Shown here piece after piece: positions 1 to 8,616 of a DNA stretch of 64,000 bases. Location: the NCBI RefSeq assembly GCF_900091615.1, contig NZ_FMIA01000002.1, forward strand, positions 5,456,001 through 5,520,000. Reading direction: 5' to 3'. Both the position numbers and the translations under genes were made by a program. Origin of the DNA: Micromonospora yangpuensis (GTDB lineage Bacteria > Actinomycetota > Actinomycetes > Mycobacteriales > Micromonosporaceae). The stretch's first letter is position 1. The number at the start of each line of letters is the position of its first letter. A model generated the notes under the pieces. It had not been told where the DNA came from. It did not search any database and saw only the letters and a program-made list of their open reading frames with translations.

Positions 1-311
1 CCGACTCGCCGTCGCGGTTCACCGGTGTGGCGCACATCCGGGGCCACGAGACCGACCGGCTCAGCGCGCTGGCCCGGGAGTTCACCGCGATCGGCGCGAA
101 CGTCACCGAGCTGGTCGACGGGCTGGAGATCCGTCCCCAACCGCTGCGCGGCGGCGCGTTCGGCACCTACCACGACCATCGGATGGCCCATGCCGCCGCG
201 GTGGCCGGGCTGGTCGTGGACGGCATCGAGGTGGACGACATCGGCTGCACCGCCAAGACCATGCCGGATTTTGCGGCACTATGGTCGGCGATGGTGACCG
301 GCAGCAGCTGA
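1..311 (+). CDS. aroA: 3-phosphoshikimate 1-carboxyvinyltransferase (EPSP synthase), C-terminal part
   Basis: The last ~103 codons of a gene that starts before the window; the reading frame is open from base 3. The enzyme joins phosphoenolpyruvate to shikimate-3-phosphate in the shikimate pathway, in the cytoplasm. Visible family motifs are the RGHETDRL segment, the late HDHRMAHA motif (conserved Arg-Met of the active site) and the ending around CTAKTMPDF, which is where EPSP synthases normally finish. Its TGA stop is only 18 bases before the likely start of rsgA and in the same frame, so the two are probably co-transcribed, an arrangement common in actinobacteria. Confidence 0.93.
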   Translation, partial: DSPSRFTGVAHIRGHETDRLSALAREFTAIGANVTELVDGLEIRPQPLRGGAFGTYHDHRMAHAAAVAGLVVDGIEVDDIGCTAKTMPDFAALWSAMVTGSS

Positions 312-329
312 CGCGACAGGGGGCAGGTC

Positions 330-1403
330 CTGGCGACCAGGAAACGCGAGTACGACGAGGACGACGTCCGGGTCCGACCCGGCAAATCGTCGCGTCCGCG
401 TACCCGTAACCGGCCCCGGCACGCCGACGCGGTGGACGGCTTCGTGATCGCGGTGGACCGGGGCCGCTACACCTGTGTGCTGGCCGACGCCGGGCCCGAC
501 GTGCCGGTGGTCACCGCGATGCGGGCCCGGGAGCTGGGCCGCAAGTCGGTGGTGGTGGGCGACCGGGTGGGGCTGGTCGGGGACACCTCCGGGGTGGCCG
601 GCGCGCTGGCCCGGATCGTCCGGATCGCCGAGCGCCGGTCGGTGCTGCGGCGGACCGCCGACGATGACGAGACCACCGCCGAGGGGCGGCTGGAACGGGT
701 GGTGGTGGCCAACGCCGACCAGCTGGTGATCGTCAGCGCGCTGGCCGACCCGCCGCCGCGTACCGGTTTCGTCGACAGGTGCCTGGTGGCCGCGTACGAC
801 GCCGGGATCGAGCCGCTGCTCTGCCTGACCAAGGCCGACCTGGCCGGCCCGGAACAGGTAGTCGACTACTACACCGAGCTGGAGCTGCCGTACGTGCTGA
901 TCCGACCGGACGGCGACCTGGCCGCGCTGCGCGCGCTGCTCGCCGGCCGGGTCTCGGTGCTCGTCGGCCATTCCGGGGTGGGCAAGTCGACCCTGGTCAA
1001 CCGGCTCGTGCCGGACGCCGAGCGGGCCGTCGGCGTGGTCAGCGCGATCGGCCGGGGCCGGCACACCTCGACCAGTGCGGTGGCCCTGCGGCTGCCTACC
1101 GACGGCGAGCCGGCCTGGATCGTCGACACCCCGGGGGTACGCAGCTTCGGATTGGCCCACGTCAGCGCGGACAGCCTGCTGCACGGCTTCCCCGACCTGG
1201 TGGAGGGGACGGTCGACTGCCCGCCCAACTGTCCGCACACCGCCGACGAGGTCGACTGCGCGCTGGACGCCTGGGTGGCCGGCGGCCGGGCCGACGGGCG
1301 ACGGCTGGCCTCCTACCGGCGGCTGCTGGCCTCCCGGGCCGGCGAGCCCAACCCGGGCTCGACGGAGACCGCCGAGCCCGGCGACCCGCCGCCCCGGCTC
1401 TGA
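330..1403 (+). CDS. rsgA: Ribosome small subunit-dependent GTPase A
   Basis: A circularly permuted GTPase that helps late maturation of the 30S subunit. With the start used here the protein has 357 residues. An OB-like N-terminal domain is followed by G4 (TKAD, about 167-170), then the P-loop GHSGVGKS (213-220), then G3 DTPGV (about 266-270); this G4-before-G1 order is diagnostic. A C-terminal zinc knuckle is visible: Cys297, Cys301, His303 and Cys310. Start choice: between the aroA stop and the conserved body the frame offers only CTG at 330 and GTG at 432. CTG keeps the Arg-rich N-terminus (YDEDDVRVRPG) that, as I recall, actinobacterial RsgA proteins share, and has a G-rich stretch just upstream; GTG would remove it. 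The start is inferred; the function is secure. Confidence 0.93.
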   Translation: MATRKREYDEDDVRVRPGKSSRPRTRNRPRHADAVDGFVIAVDRGRYTCVLADAGPDVPVVTAMRARELGRKSVVVGDRVGLVGDTSGVAGALARIVRIAERRSVLRRTADDDETTAEGRLERVVVANADQLVIVSALADPPPRTGFVDRCLVAAYDAGIEPLLCLTKADLAGPEQVVDYYTELELPYVLIRPDGDLAALRALLAGRVSVLVGHSGVGKSTLVNRLVPDAERAVGVVSAIGRGRHTSTSAVALRLPTDGEPAWIVDTPGVRSFGLAHVSADSLLHGFPDLVEGTVDCPPNCPHTADEVDCALDAWVAGGRADGRRLASYRRLLASRAGEPNPGSTETAEPGDPPPRL

Positions 1404-1453
1404 CCGGCACCCGCCCGCGCGTGGTGGACCCGGGCGTCGCTACGGTTTCGGTC

Positions 1454-2257
1454 ATGACCCGGTACGCCGACGATCTCGCCCTGGCCCACCTGCTCGCCGA
1501 TCGCGCCGACGCCGTCTCGACGGCCCGGTTCCGCGCGCTCGACCTGCGGGTCGAGGCGAAGCCGGACCTCACCCCGGTCTCCGACGCCGACACCGCCGTC
1601 GAGCGGGAGATCCGGGCCGTGCTGGCCGCGCGGCGCCCCGGTGACGGCCTGCTCGGCGAGGAGTACGGCGAGCAGCCACCGACCGGAGCCGCCGGCCGCC
1701 GCTGGGTGGTGGACCCGATCGACGGGACGAAGAACTTCATCCGGGGCGTACCGGTCTGGGCCACCCTGATCGCGCTGCTGGAGGCGGACCGGCCGGTGCT
1801 GGGGCTGGTGAGCGCACCGGCGCTCGGCCGCCGGTGGTGGGGTGCGCTCGGTGCGGGGGCCCACGCCGGGCCGGACCTCGCCGGTGGCACGCCGATCCGG
1901 GTCTCCGGGGTGGGCCGGCTCGCCGACGCGAGTTTCTGCTACTCCTCGCTGGACGGCTGGATCGCCGGCGGCCGGCTGGACGGGATGCTCGGTCTCATGC
2001 GGGACACCTGGCGCAGCCGGGCGTACGGCGACTTCTACGGTTACATGCTGCTGGCCGAGGGGGCGCTGGACGTGATGGTGGAGCCGGAGCTGTCCCTGTG
2101 GGACATCGCCGCGCTGGTGCCGATCGTCACCGAGGCCGGCGGGGTGTTCACCGACCTGACCGGCCGGCCGGCTCCCGGCGACGGCAGCGCGGTGGCCAGC
2201 AACGGCCCGTTGCACGCCGACATCCTGGCCCGGCTCGGTCGGCCAGCCGCGCGCTGA
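1454..2257 (+). CDS. hisN: Histidinol-phosphatase, inositol monophosphatase family
   Basis: A 267-residue protein of the IMPase superfamily, which hydrolyses phosphate monoesters with Mg2+. Metal-binding motifs are clear: GEEYG at 68-72, DPIDGTKNFI at 87-96 and WDIAA at 216-220. The GTKNF form of motif 1 and the arrangement after rsgA match the actinobacterial HisN group, which dephosphorylates histidinol phosphate in histidine synthesis. A general inositol- or sugar-phosphatase role cannot be excluded from sequence alone. It starts at ATG, 50 bases after the rsgA stop, in the same direction, and probably belongs to the same transcription unit. Confidence 0.85.
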   Translation: MTRYADDLALAHLLADRADAVSTARFRALDLRVEAKPDLTPVSDADTAVEREIRAVLAARRPGDGLLGEEYGEQPPTGAAGRRWVVDPIDGTKNFIRGVPVWATLIALLEADRPVLGLVSAPALGRRWWGALGAGAHAGPDLAGGTPIRVSGVGRLADASFCYSSLDGWIAGGRLDGMLGLMRDTWRSRAYGDFYGYMLLAEGALDVMVEPELSLWDIAALVPIVTEAGGVFTDLTGRPAPGDGSAVASNGPLHADILARLGRPAAR

Positions 2258-2283
2258 CCCACGGCACCCTCTATCCTCGCCAG

Positions 2284-3237
2284 GTGTCCACATCCGGTTG
2301 GTGTTTCCTGGCGGCGATGATCGTCGCGTACGGTTTCGCCAACCTGTTGCAGTCGGTCGCGGCGGCACGCACCACTGTGCACCACACCTTCGATCCGGGA
2401 CTGTTGCTGCGGTTGGCCAGCCACCGCACGTACCTGGTCGGCTTCGCCTGTCAGGTGACCGGTTTCGTGCTGGCCTTCCTGGCCCGCCGGGACCTGCCGC
2501 TCTTCCTGGTCCAGGCCAGTGTGGCGGCCGGGCTCGGGGTCACCGCCGTGCTCGGCGTGGTGGTGTTGAAGTGGCGGCTGCCGATGGCCGAGGTGGCGCT
2601 GCTGGCGCTGCTCTTCGTCGGGATCACCGGGCTGGTGCTCGCCGCCCGGCCGGCGCCGTCGAAGCAGCTCGGTCCGGCCGGCATCGTCGCGCTGCTGATC
2701 GTTTTGGGCCTGATCGCGGTGCTGGGTGTCTTCGCCGTCCGGCTGCACGGCTCGCCCGGGTCGGTGGCGCTGGGTTCGCTCGCCGGTCTGGCGTTCGCCG
2801 CGGCGGCGGTGGCGGCCCGCCCGCTGGCCTCCGCGCCCTCGGCCGAGGCGATACTGCGCGATCCGCTGCTCTACCTGCTCGTCGCCCACTCGGTCGTCGG
2901 CCAGCTCCTGCTCGGTCTGGCCATGCAGCGGGGCTCGACCACCGCCGCCGTCGCGGCCATGGACGCCGCCGGTGCGGTGCCGGCGGCCGTCGTCGGGCTG
3001 CTGCTGCTCAACGACAAGATCTGGCCGGGGCGGGAATGGCTGGCCGGGCTCGGTTTCCTGGCCACCCTGGTCGCGGTGATCGGCCTGACCCGGTACGCCG
3101 CGCCGCAGCACCACCACGCGGTCGCCGACCGGCGGGAGCTGTCCGGCGTGGGCATCCCCGTCCAGGCGCCGCCGCAGCCGACGCGCCGCACCGTTCAGGC
3201 CTCGACCGGCTTACGCCGGCCGACCACCCGCTCGTAG
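2284..3237 (+). CDS. DMT/EamA-like multi-spanning membrane protein
   Basis: A 317-residue integral membrane protein with roughly nine or ten hydrophobic segments spread over residues 1-280, ending in a hydrophilic Pro/Arg-rich tail. The layout of two sets of alternating helices, with short loops and a WPGREWLAGLGF-like element near the last helix, resembles drug/metabolite-type transporters. The substrate is unknown. The start is GTG at 2284, 26 bases after hisN. The final 43 bases overlap the 3' end of the convergent glycosyltransferase gene, so the hydrophilic tail is encoded opposite another gene's C-terminus. Confidence 0.7.
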   Translation: MSTSGWCFLAAMIVAYGFANLLQSVAAARTTVHHTFDPGLLLRLASHRTYLVGFACQVTGFVLAFLARRDLPLFLVQASVAAGLGVTAVLGVVVLKWRLPMAEVALLALLFVGITGLVLAARPAPSKQLGPAGIVALLIVLGLIAVLGVFAVRLHGSPGSVALGSLAGLAFAAAAVAARPLASAPSAEAILRDPLLYLLVAHSVVGQLLLGLAMQRGSTTAAVAAMDAAGAVPAAVVGLLLLNDKIWPGREWLAGLGFLATLVAVIGLTRYAAPQHHHAVADRRELSGVGIPVQAPPQPTRRTVQASTGLRRPTTRS

Positions 3238-4394
3238 AGCCGTTCCAGGGCACCCGCCGTCCGCTCCCAGGTGTAGCTGCACCGCACCCGGTCGACGGCG
3301 GCGTGCCCGTAGGCGAACCGGCCGGCGTTGTCGGCGAGCAGCCGGCGCAGGGTCACGCCCAGCGTCCGGACGTCGCCCGGGGGCACCAGCCGCCCGGTGA
3401 CCTCGTCGACCACCGCGTCGGCGATGCCACCCATCGAGTAGCCCACCACGGGCACCCCGCAGGCCATCGCCTCCAACGACACCCGTCCGGCCGAGGAGTA
3501 GTGCGGGGTACACGCCACCACGTCCGCCGAGCGGTACCAGGTGGCCATCTGGTCGTGCGGGACGGCGCCGACGATGCGCACCTGCTCGCCGACCCCGTGC
3601 TGCTCGGCCAGCTCACGCAGGCGACGGGCCTCGGCGTGGTCGGCCAGCCGGCCGGCCGGGGGACCACCGGCGATCACCAGCTCCGCGTCACCCACCAGGC
3701 GCATCGCCCGGATCAGGTCGTCCTGGCCGTGTCCGGCGGCGAGCCCGCCGACGGAGAGGATCCGGGACCGTTGCTCCCGGGGGGCCGCCTCGCCGTCGGG
3801 GTGGAACTGGGTGACGTCCACGCCGGCCGGCACCATCGCCACCGCGGCCCGCCGCAGGCCCATCCGGGTGAGTTCGTCGACCTCGTCGTTGCACTGCGCC
3901 ACGGCGATGTCCACCGCCCGGGTCAACGCCCGCTCCAGCGGGATCCGCTCCCCCGGCCCGCCGTAGCGCCGGCCCAGGTGGCGTAGCTGCTCGACGCCGA
4001 GGGAGTGGAAGGTCTGCACCACCGGTACGGCCGTCTCCCGGACCGCGGTGGCGGCGGCCAGGCCGCCGATCCAGTAGTGCCCGTGCACCACCTCCGGCTG
4101 CCACTGGCCGGACCAGCGCTCGGTCAGCCAGCGACCGAACTCGGGCACGTACGGCACCAGCTTTGCGGTGGGCGTCGGAGCCGGCGGTCCGACCGGCACC
4201 CGTTCCACCCGGTACCCGCCGACCTCGGCGGTGTCGGCCAGTTCCGTCCCCTCCCGGCGCTCGTAGACCCGGACGTCATGGCCGCGCTCGGCCAGCTCGG
4301 CCGCGACCCGGGCGATGTGCTGATGGGTGCCGACGGCGGGGCCATCGGCATGCGGGGACGGGCCGGCGTGGGCGCAGACGAGGCCGACGCGCAT
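3195..4394 (-). CDS. GT4-family glycosyltransferase
   Basis: A 399-residue cytoplasmic GT-B glycosyltransferase. The N-terminal acceptor domain begins MRVGLVCAHAGPSPHADGPAVGTHQHIARVAAELAERGHDV-like (only the short glycine-rich turn and ERGHDV are diagnostic) and contains HGHYWIGG. The C-terminal nucleotide-sugar domain shows SVGGL near its start and the family signature SLEAMACGVPVVGYSMGG, with the Glu expected to bind the donor. Closest general relatives are MshA/sucrose-synthase-like GT4 enzymes; acceptor and product cannot be told from sequence. It is transcribed alone, convergent with and overlapping the DMT gene, and diverges from the HATPase gene at 4678 across a 283-base gap with paired inverted repeats. 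Confidence 0.85.
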   Translation of the reverse strand: MRVGLVCAHAGPSPHADGPAVGTHQHIARVAAELAERGHDVRVYERREGTELADTAEVGGYRVERVPVGPPAPTPTAKLVPYVPEFGRWLTERWSGQWQPEVVHGHYWIGGLAAATAVRETAVPVVQTFHSLGVEQLRHLGRRYGGPGERIPLERALTRAVDIAVAQCNDEVDELTRMGLRRAAVAMVPAGVDVTQFHPDGEAAPREQRSRILSVGGLAAGHGQDDLIRAMRLVGDAELVIAGGPPAGRLADHAEARRLRELAEQHGVGEQVRIVGAVPHDQMATWYRSADVVACTPHYSSAGRVSLEAMACGVPVVGYSMGGIADAVVDEVTGRLVPPGDVRTLGVTLRRLLADNAGRFAYGHAAVDRVRCSYTWERTAGALERLYERVVGRRKPVEA

Positions 4395-4460
4395 GAGTCA
4401 CCTCCAGCGTTCTACGAGAGGATGGATGCTCCGGTCAGAGCGTCCCATTAACCGGGGCCC

Positions 4461-4507
4461 GTCAGGCCCAAACCTGACAGATCGGGATCGGTCAGGCGGC
4501 ACCTGAC
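4461..4507. promoter_or_regulatory. Two adjacent GTCAGG-n5/6-CCTGAC inverted repeats
   Basis: The 283-base divergent gap between the glycosyltransferase and the HATPase gene holds two near-identical inverted repeats: GTCAGG (4461-4466) with CCTGAC (4473-4478), and GTCAGG (4491-4496) with CCTGAC (4502-4507). Two copies of one dyad side by side suggest a dimeric repressor or activator site. The binding protein is unknown. I see nothing else notable in this gap. Confidence 0.45.
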
Positions 4508-4677
4508 CTCCCGGTTCGGGCCGAACCCCACCAGCCGGACGGGCCGGTCACCGGACGGCGACAGTCGGTGCCCCGCACATTCCGACGCCGTCGGGTCGGC
4601 ATGACCGGCCACCGGTGGGGGTACGGGCGAAGGATGCCGTTGACCTGCCCGTCCGATGTCGGCCCCGGAGTACGCAG

Positions 4678-5493
4678 ATGAGCTGGGCCGAGAACGCCGC
4701 CGCCCACTCGGGGTCGGCCGTGCCCACCGACCGGCGTACCCCGCCCGAGGTGCGCTGCCGGGTGGAGGCCGGGCCCGGCACGGGAACCGTCCGGCTCGAC
4801 GGCGTGCTCACCCGGGCCGACGGCGAGGCGGTACGCGACGCGCTGCTGGCCGCGGTCTGGGAGCACGCCGGTCCGGTCCTGGTCGATCTCACCGGTCTGC
4901 GGGGCGCCGAGCCCTCCGCCGACCGGGTGTTCGCCGAGGCCCATCGGGCGGTGGCCGGCTGGCCCACGGCGGGGCTGGTCCTGCTCGACCCGGCGGAGGT
5001 GACCGGCCGGGGCGGCTCCGCCCCGTTGGACCCGTACGCGCCACGGCTCTGCGCGACCCTGGCCGAGGCGCGCGCCGCGCTCGCCGGTGCCCGGTCGACC
5101 CCGGCGGTCGACGTCGACCTCGCGCCGGTCGTCGGGGCGGCCCGCCAGGCCCGTGCGCTGATCGGTGCGAGCTGCCAGCGATGGGAGTTGCCGGAGCTGG
5201 TCGAGCCGGGTTGCATCGCGGTGACCGAGCTGGTCAACAACGTGGTCGCGCACGCCGGCACGACGATGACGGTCCGGCTGGCCCCGCAGCTGGGAGCGCT
5301 GCGGCTGGCCGTCCGGGACCGTTCCCGGCGGCTACCGTCCTACGCGGGTCTCGCCCCGCCCACCTCGACCGGGGGCCGGGGACTGCTGCTGATCGACACG
5401 GTCGCCCGGCGCTGGGGCAGCACCGCGGTACCCGACGGCAAGGTGGTCTGGTGCGTCCTGCACGCGGAGGACGAGTTGTCCTTTCCCCGGTGA
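4678..5493 (+). CDS. STAS-like / HATPase_c fusion regulatory protein
   Basis: A 271-residue soluble protein. Residues ~20-130 look like a STAS/anti-sigma-antagonist fold (GTVRLDGVLTRADGEAV, then VLVDLTGLRGAE). Residues ~145-270 resemble the GHKL ATPase of anti-sigma kinases: the N-box TELVNNVVAHAG and the late glycine segment STGGRGLLLIDTVARRWG are visible, while the central G1 box is weak (VRDRSRRLP in place of a DxGxG motif). Such fusions occur in actinobacterial partner-switching networks, but no sigma factor is adjacent, so the partner is unknown. The ATG at 4678 starts the conserved part; a longer in-frame start exists upstream with no better support. Confidence 0.65.
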   Translation: MSWAENAAAHSGSAVPTDRRTPPEVRCRVEAGPGTGTVRLDGVLTRADGEAVRDALLAAVWEHAGPVLVDLTGLRGAEPSADRVFAEAHRAVAGWPTAGLVLLDPAEVTGRGGSAPLDPYAPRLCATLAEARAALAGARSTPAVDVDLAPVVGAARQARALIGASCQRWELPELVEPGCIAVTELVNNVVAHAGTTMTVRLAPQLGALRLAVRDRSRRLPSYAGLAPPTSTGGRGLLLIDTVARRWGSTAVPDGKVVWCVLHAEDELSFPR

Positions 5494-5552
5494 GGAGCAG
5501 CCGGGGCGGCATGGTCGGTTAGTGCCGTGGAGGCAGTGGGTAGTGCTCAGCC

Positions 5553-6125
5553 ATGCGCGACGACGAGTTCCCGACGCCCGTGTCCGACCCCGAGGCGGAC
5601 GGCCTGCCCGACACCGCCGACGACGACTCGACCGCCCACGACGACGTGGCGACCGGGCGGGAGGCGGACGGTCCGGACCCGGCCCAGTTGCCAGGTGACC
5701 GCACGCCGGTGGCCGTCGACCGGTTCGGCACCACGGCCGAGGAGCAGCTCGACGGTGAGTCGCTGGACTACAAGCTCGACCGGGAGCAGTACGAGCGGCC
5801 GGCCGACGACCCGCTGGCCGGCCCGGTGGATCCGGACATCGCGGCGGAAGCCGACAGCGAGGAGGCCGCGGCACAGGCCCAGCTCGACGCGGACGTGATC
5901 GATCCGGGGCCGACCTCGGACCCGAACTCGCCGGTCTCCATCTACGACCACGGCCAGCTCGGCACGGTGGCCGGACACGAGGTGGGACGGCTCGTCGAAC
6001 CGGACGAGGGGGTCCGCAGCGACCAGGAGAGCGATTCCGTCGCGTACGACGCGGGGGCCGCCGGTGGTGGGGCCAGCGCCGAGGAGCTGGCGATCCACGA
6101 GACCCGCCCGCCCGAGGCGCACTGA
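5553..6125 (+). CDS. Acidic DUF5709-like protein
   Basis: A 190-residue, very acidic, Asp/Glu-rich protein with no membrane segment or catalytic motif. The order of short conserved blocks (TAEEQLDGESLDYKL, REQYERPADDPLAGPVDP, QEADSVAYD-like near the end) matches the actinobacterial DUF5709 group, a family of unknown function. It is probably disordered over much of its length. It starts 59 bases after the HATPase gene in the same direction and ends ten bases before the convergent response regulator. Confidence 0.65.
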   Translation: MRDDEFPTPVSDPEADGLPDTADDDSTAHDDVATGREADGPDPAQLPGDRTPVAVDRFGTTAEEQLDGESLDYKLDREQYERPADDPLAGPVDPDIAAEADSEEAAAQAQLDADVIDPGPTSDPNSPVSIYDHGQLGTVAGHEVGRLVEPDEGVRSDQESDSVAYDAGAAGGGASAEELAIHETRPPEAH

Positions 6126-6135
6126 CCCGGGGCGG

Positions 6136-6795
6136 TCACTCGTCCAGACCCTGCTCGATCGCATAACGGGTCAGCTCGACCCGGTTGTGCAGCTGCAGTT
6201 TGCCCAGGGTGTTCTGGACGTGGTTCTGCACGGTCCGGTGGGACAGCCCGAGCCGCCCGGCGATCTGCTTGTAGGACATGCCCTTGGCCACCAGGCGCAG
6301 CACCTCGGTCTCCCGCTCGGTGAGTCGGGGTGCCGCGCCGCCGCGGCCGGCCGGGCCGCCCTCGGTGGGGTCGGCGGCGAGCCGGCGGTACTCGCCGAGG
6401 ACCAGCCCGGCCAGCCCGGGGGTGAAGACCGGCTCGCCGGCGGCGGTCCGGCGCACCGCGTCCAGGAAGTCGGCCGGCGCGGCCGACTTCAGCAGGTAAC
6501 CGGTGGCACCGGCCTTCACCGCGTCGAGGACGCCCTGCTGCTCCGCGCTGGCCGAGAGCATCAGCACCCGTACGTCGGGCAGCACCACGCGCAGCCCGTG
6601 GATCACCTCGACCCCGGAGATGTCCGGCAGTTGCAGGTCCAGGACGACCACGTCGGGACGCGCCGAGGCGGCCACCCGGACCGCCTGCCGCCCCTCGCCG
6701 CTGGTGGCCACCACCAGGTGCCCGGCCTCGCCCAGGTCGCGGGCCACCCCCTCGCGCCACATCGGGTGGTCGTCGACCACCATCACCCGGATCAC
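6136..6795 (-). CDS. NarL/LuxR-family response regulator
   Basis: A 219-residue transcription factor. The receiver domain (1-~120) has the acidic pair Asp8/Asp9, the phosphorylation site Asp53 in VLDLQLPDISG and the conserved Lys in YLLKSAAP. A LuxR-type helix-turn-helix fills ~150-215, with LTERETEVLRLVAKGMSYKQ-like sequence followed by LGLSHRTVQNHV. Its start overlaps the stop of the sensor kinase gene by four bases (6792-6795), so the two are translationally coupled and form a pair. Targets are unknown. Confidence 0.95.
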   Translation of the reverse strand: MIRVMVVDDHPMWREGVARDLGEAGHLVVATSGEGRQAVRVAASARPDVVVLDLQLPDISGVEVIHGLRVVLPDVRVLMLSASAEQQGVLDAVKAGATGYLLKSAAPADFLDAVRRTAAGEPVFTPGLAGLVLGEYRRLAADPTEGGPAGRGGAAPRLTERETEVLRLVAKGMSYKQIAGRLGLSHRTVQNHVQNTLGKLQLHNRVELTRYAIEQGLDE

Positions 6796-7937
6796 CGGTC
6801 GGTCCGCTCGACGGTCAGTTCCACCTCGGTGCCGTGGCCCGGCGCGGAGTGGATCCGCACCGATCCGCCGAGGTCGGCGACCCGGCCCCGGATGGACTGC
6901 GCGACACCGAGCCGGCCCTGGTGGGCCGCCTCGACCAGCCGGCCCTGCGGCATGCCCGGTCCTTCGTCGCGTATCGAGACCGTCACTGTCGTCTCCTCAT
7001 CCTCGATCAACACCCAGGCCCGGCCGCCGGCGTGCCGGTCGACGTTGTCCAACGCCGCGCCGGCCGCCGCGGCCAGTTCCCGGGCCACCCGGGCGGGCAG
7101 CGGCACCGGCGTGGCGGGGGCCGACACCGAGACCGTCGCCGAGGCGTACCGGCCCAGCAGGGTACGCAGGTCCAGGGTGCCGGAGGGCGACGACCCCGGC
7201 TCGTCGTCGGCGGCCGACCGGCTCGGGTCCCCGCTGATCAGTGCGCGCAACGCCGCCTCCTGCTCACCGGCGAGCCGGGCCAGTTCACCCGCCTCGCCGT
7301 CGAGGGCCGCCCCGCGCCGTTGCACGAGGGCGAGCACCTGGAGCACCGAGTCGTGGATGCCCCGCGCCAACCGTTCCCGTTCCCGGGTCGCGGCCTCCAG
7401 CTCCACCGCCCGTTGCAGACGCTGCTCGGCGGTCACCGCCAACCGGGCGACGTGGCCGACCACCCCGCCGGCGAGGAGGATCAGGATGGCGCCGGTGAAC
7501 GACGAGTTGTTGAGCCGCTCCCGGGTCACCAGCAGGTCCGTCCCGGCGACCAGCAGGGCGGCCACCGTGCCCCGTCGCCGGCCACCGGAGACGGCCCAGG
7601 CCAGCACCGGCCCGCCGAGCCAGGCCACGGCGAGGGTGGGCACGCCGGCGGCCAGCGCCGCGCGGCCGACCACCCAGGGGGTGACGAGCAGGACACCGAG
7701 CACCACCAGCAGGTCGGCCAGGAGCAGCGGCCAGCGCCGCCAGGCCGGCCGGGCGTAGGCCACCGCGCTCAGTACGCTCCAGGCCAGCATCACCAGCAGG
7801 ACCACGAACGCCGCCAGCGGGCGGGCGTACCGGTGGGCGTCGCGCAGGACCAACGCGCAGACGTACGCCAGCGAGGCGAAGCGGAACACCGCGATGGCCC
7901 GCCACAGCGGTCCTTCGAGACCGCCGGGCGAGGACAT
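6792..7937 (-). CDS. Sensor histidine kinase, HisKA_3 type, partner of the regulator at 6136
   Basis: A 381-residue membrane kinase. Five or six hydrophobic segments occupy residues 10-165. The DHp helix has the HisKA_3 motif ARGIHDSVLQ with the phospho-acceptor His at ~195. The HATPase domain follows, with an N-box at NVDRHAGG and a G1 box at DEGPGMPQG. The lack of an extracellular sensor domain suggests it senses the membrane or through its helices. The ATG at 7937 (MSSPGG) is preferred over an upstream in-frame codon, since residues before it do not look protein-like. It diverges from the HATPase gene at 8094. Confidence 0.92.
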   Translation of the reverse strand: MSSPGGLEGPLWRAIAVFRFASLAYVCALVLRDAHRYARPLAAFVVLLVMLAWSVLSAVAYARPAWRRWPLLLADLLVVLGVLLVTPWVVGRAALAAGVPTLAVAWLGGPVLAWAVSGGRRRGTVAALLVAGTDLLVTRERLNNSSFTGAILILLAGGVVGHVARLAVTAEQRLQRAVELEAATRERERLARGIHDSVLQVLALVQRRGAALDGEAGELARLAGEQEAALRALISGDPSRSAADDEPGSSPSGTLDLRTLLGRYASATVSVSAPATPVPLPARVARELAAAAGAALDNVDRHAGGRAWVLIEDEETTVTVSIRDEGPGMPQGRLVEAAHQGRLGVAQSIRGRVADLGGSVRIHSAPGHGTEVELTVERTDR

Positions 7938-8093
7938 GGCGACACCATGCCACAGGCGGGTCAGCTGCCCGAACGGACGACCGACCACTGCCAAATGATG
8001 CCACTTAAACCCACAAAAGCCGCAAATCACTCCTGGTCTCGGTCGCCAGGGTGGCACACGGCGAATGCGGATACCCGCACACCGCGTACGGTT

Positions 8094-8555
8094 GTGCCCA
8101 TCGAACCTTTCGTCCTCATCGCCGAAGCCTTCGACGAAGGCCGGGTGACCGAGTTACGCCACTCGGTCACCTCCTGCGCGCATGCCGCCGGACTACGCGG
8201 TCAGGGCCTGGACGACTTCGTGCTGGCGGTCAACGAGCTGATCACCAACGCGGTCCGGCACGGTGGCGGCCAGGGCTGGCTGCGGTTGTGGCCGGCCGCC
8301 GGACAGCTCGTCTGCGAGGTAGCCGACCACGGGCCCGGCATCAGCACGCAACGCCTGGACGACCGGAGCCGCCCCGCGCCGGAGACCGCCGGAGGCTGGG
8401 GCCTCTGGCTGGCCCGGGAACTGAGCGACGCCATGGAGGTCGAGACCGGGCTCTCCGGCACGACCGTCCGGATCAGCGCCGCGATCACCGTCCTGGCCGA
8501 GCAGACCGGCGAGCACCAGGCCGGCCACCGGGCGGGGCAGGCCGACACCGCCTGA
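8094..8555 (+). CDS. Anti-sigma-factor-like ATP-binding protein (RsbW family)
   Basis: A 153-residue single-domain GHKL ATPase. The N-box [13 protein letters not shown]1 box DHGPGI and G2 region [13 protein letters not shown] are all present, so it should bind ATP, unlike the weaker fusion at 4678. Such proteins act as serine kinases on anti-anti-sigma factors or bind sigma factors directly. The start is GTG at 8094, the only reasonable start in frame before the conserved region. No sigma factor or antagonist is adjacent. The C-terminal ~25 residues ([13 protein letters not shown]) are extra to the fold. Confidence 0.82.
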   Translation: MPIEPFVLIAEAFDEGRVTELRHSVTSCAHAAGLRGQGLDDFVLAVNELITNAVRHGGGQGWLRLWPAAGQLVCEVADHGPGISTQRLDDRSRPAPETAGGWGLWLARELSDAMEVETGLSGTTVRISAAITVLAEQTGEHQAGHRAGQADTA

Positions 8556-8616
8556 CGCGCCTCCGGCGGCCCGCGCGGAGACTGCGCGCCGGCCCCGGTT
8601 TCGGTACGGTGCCGGG

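Noticed and set aside
6834..8097. Long + strand open frame opposite the sensor kinase, continuous with the HATPase gene
   Set aside because: It is antisense to a clear kinase gene; the amino-acid composition is that of a high-GC shadow frame, and only the part from GTG 8094 matches a protein family.
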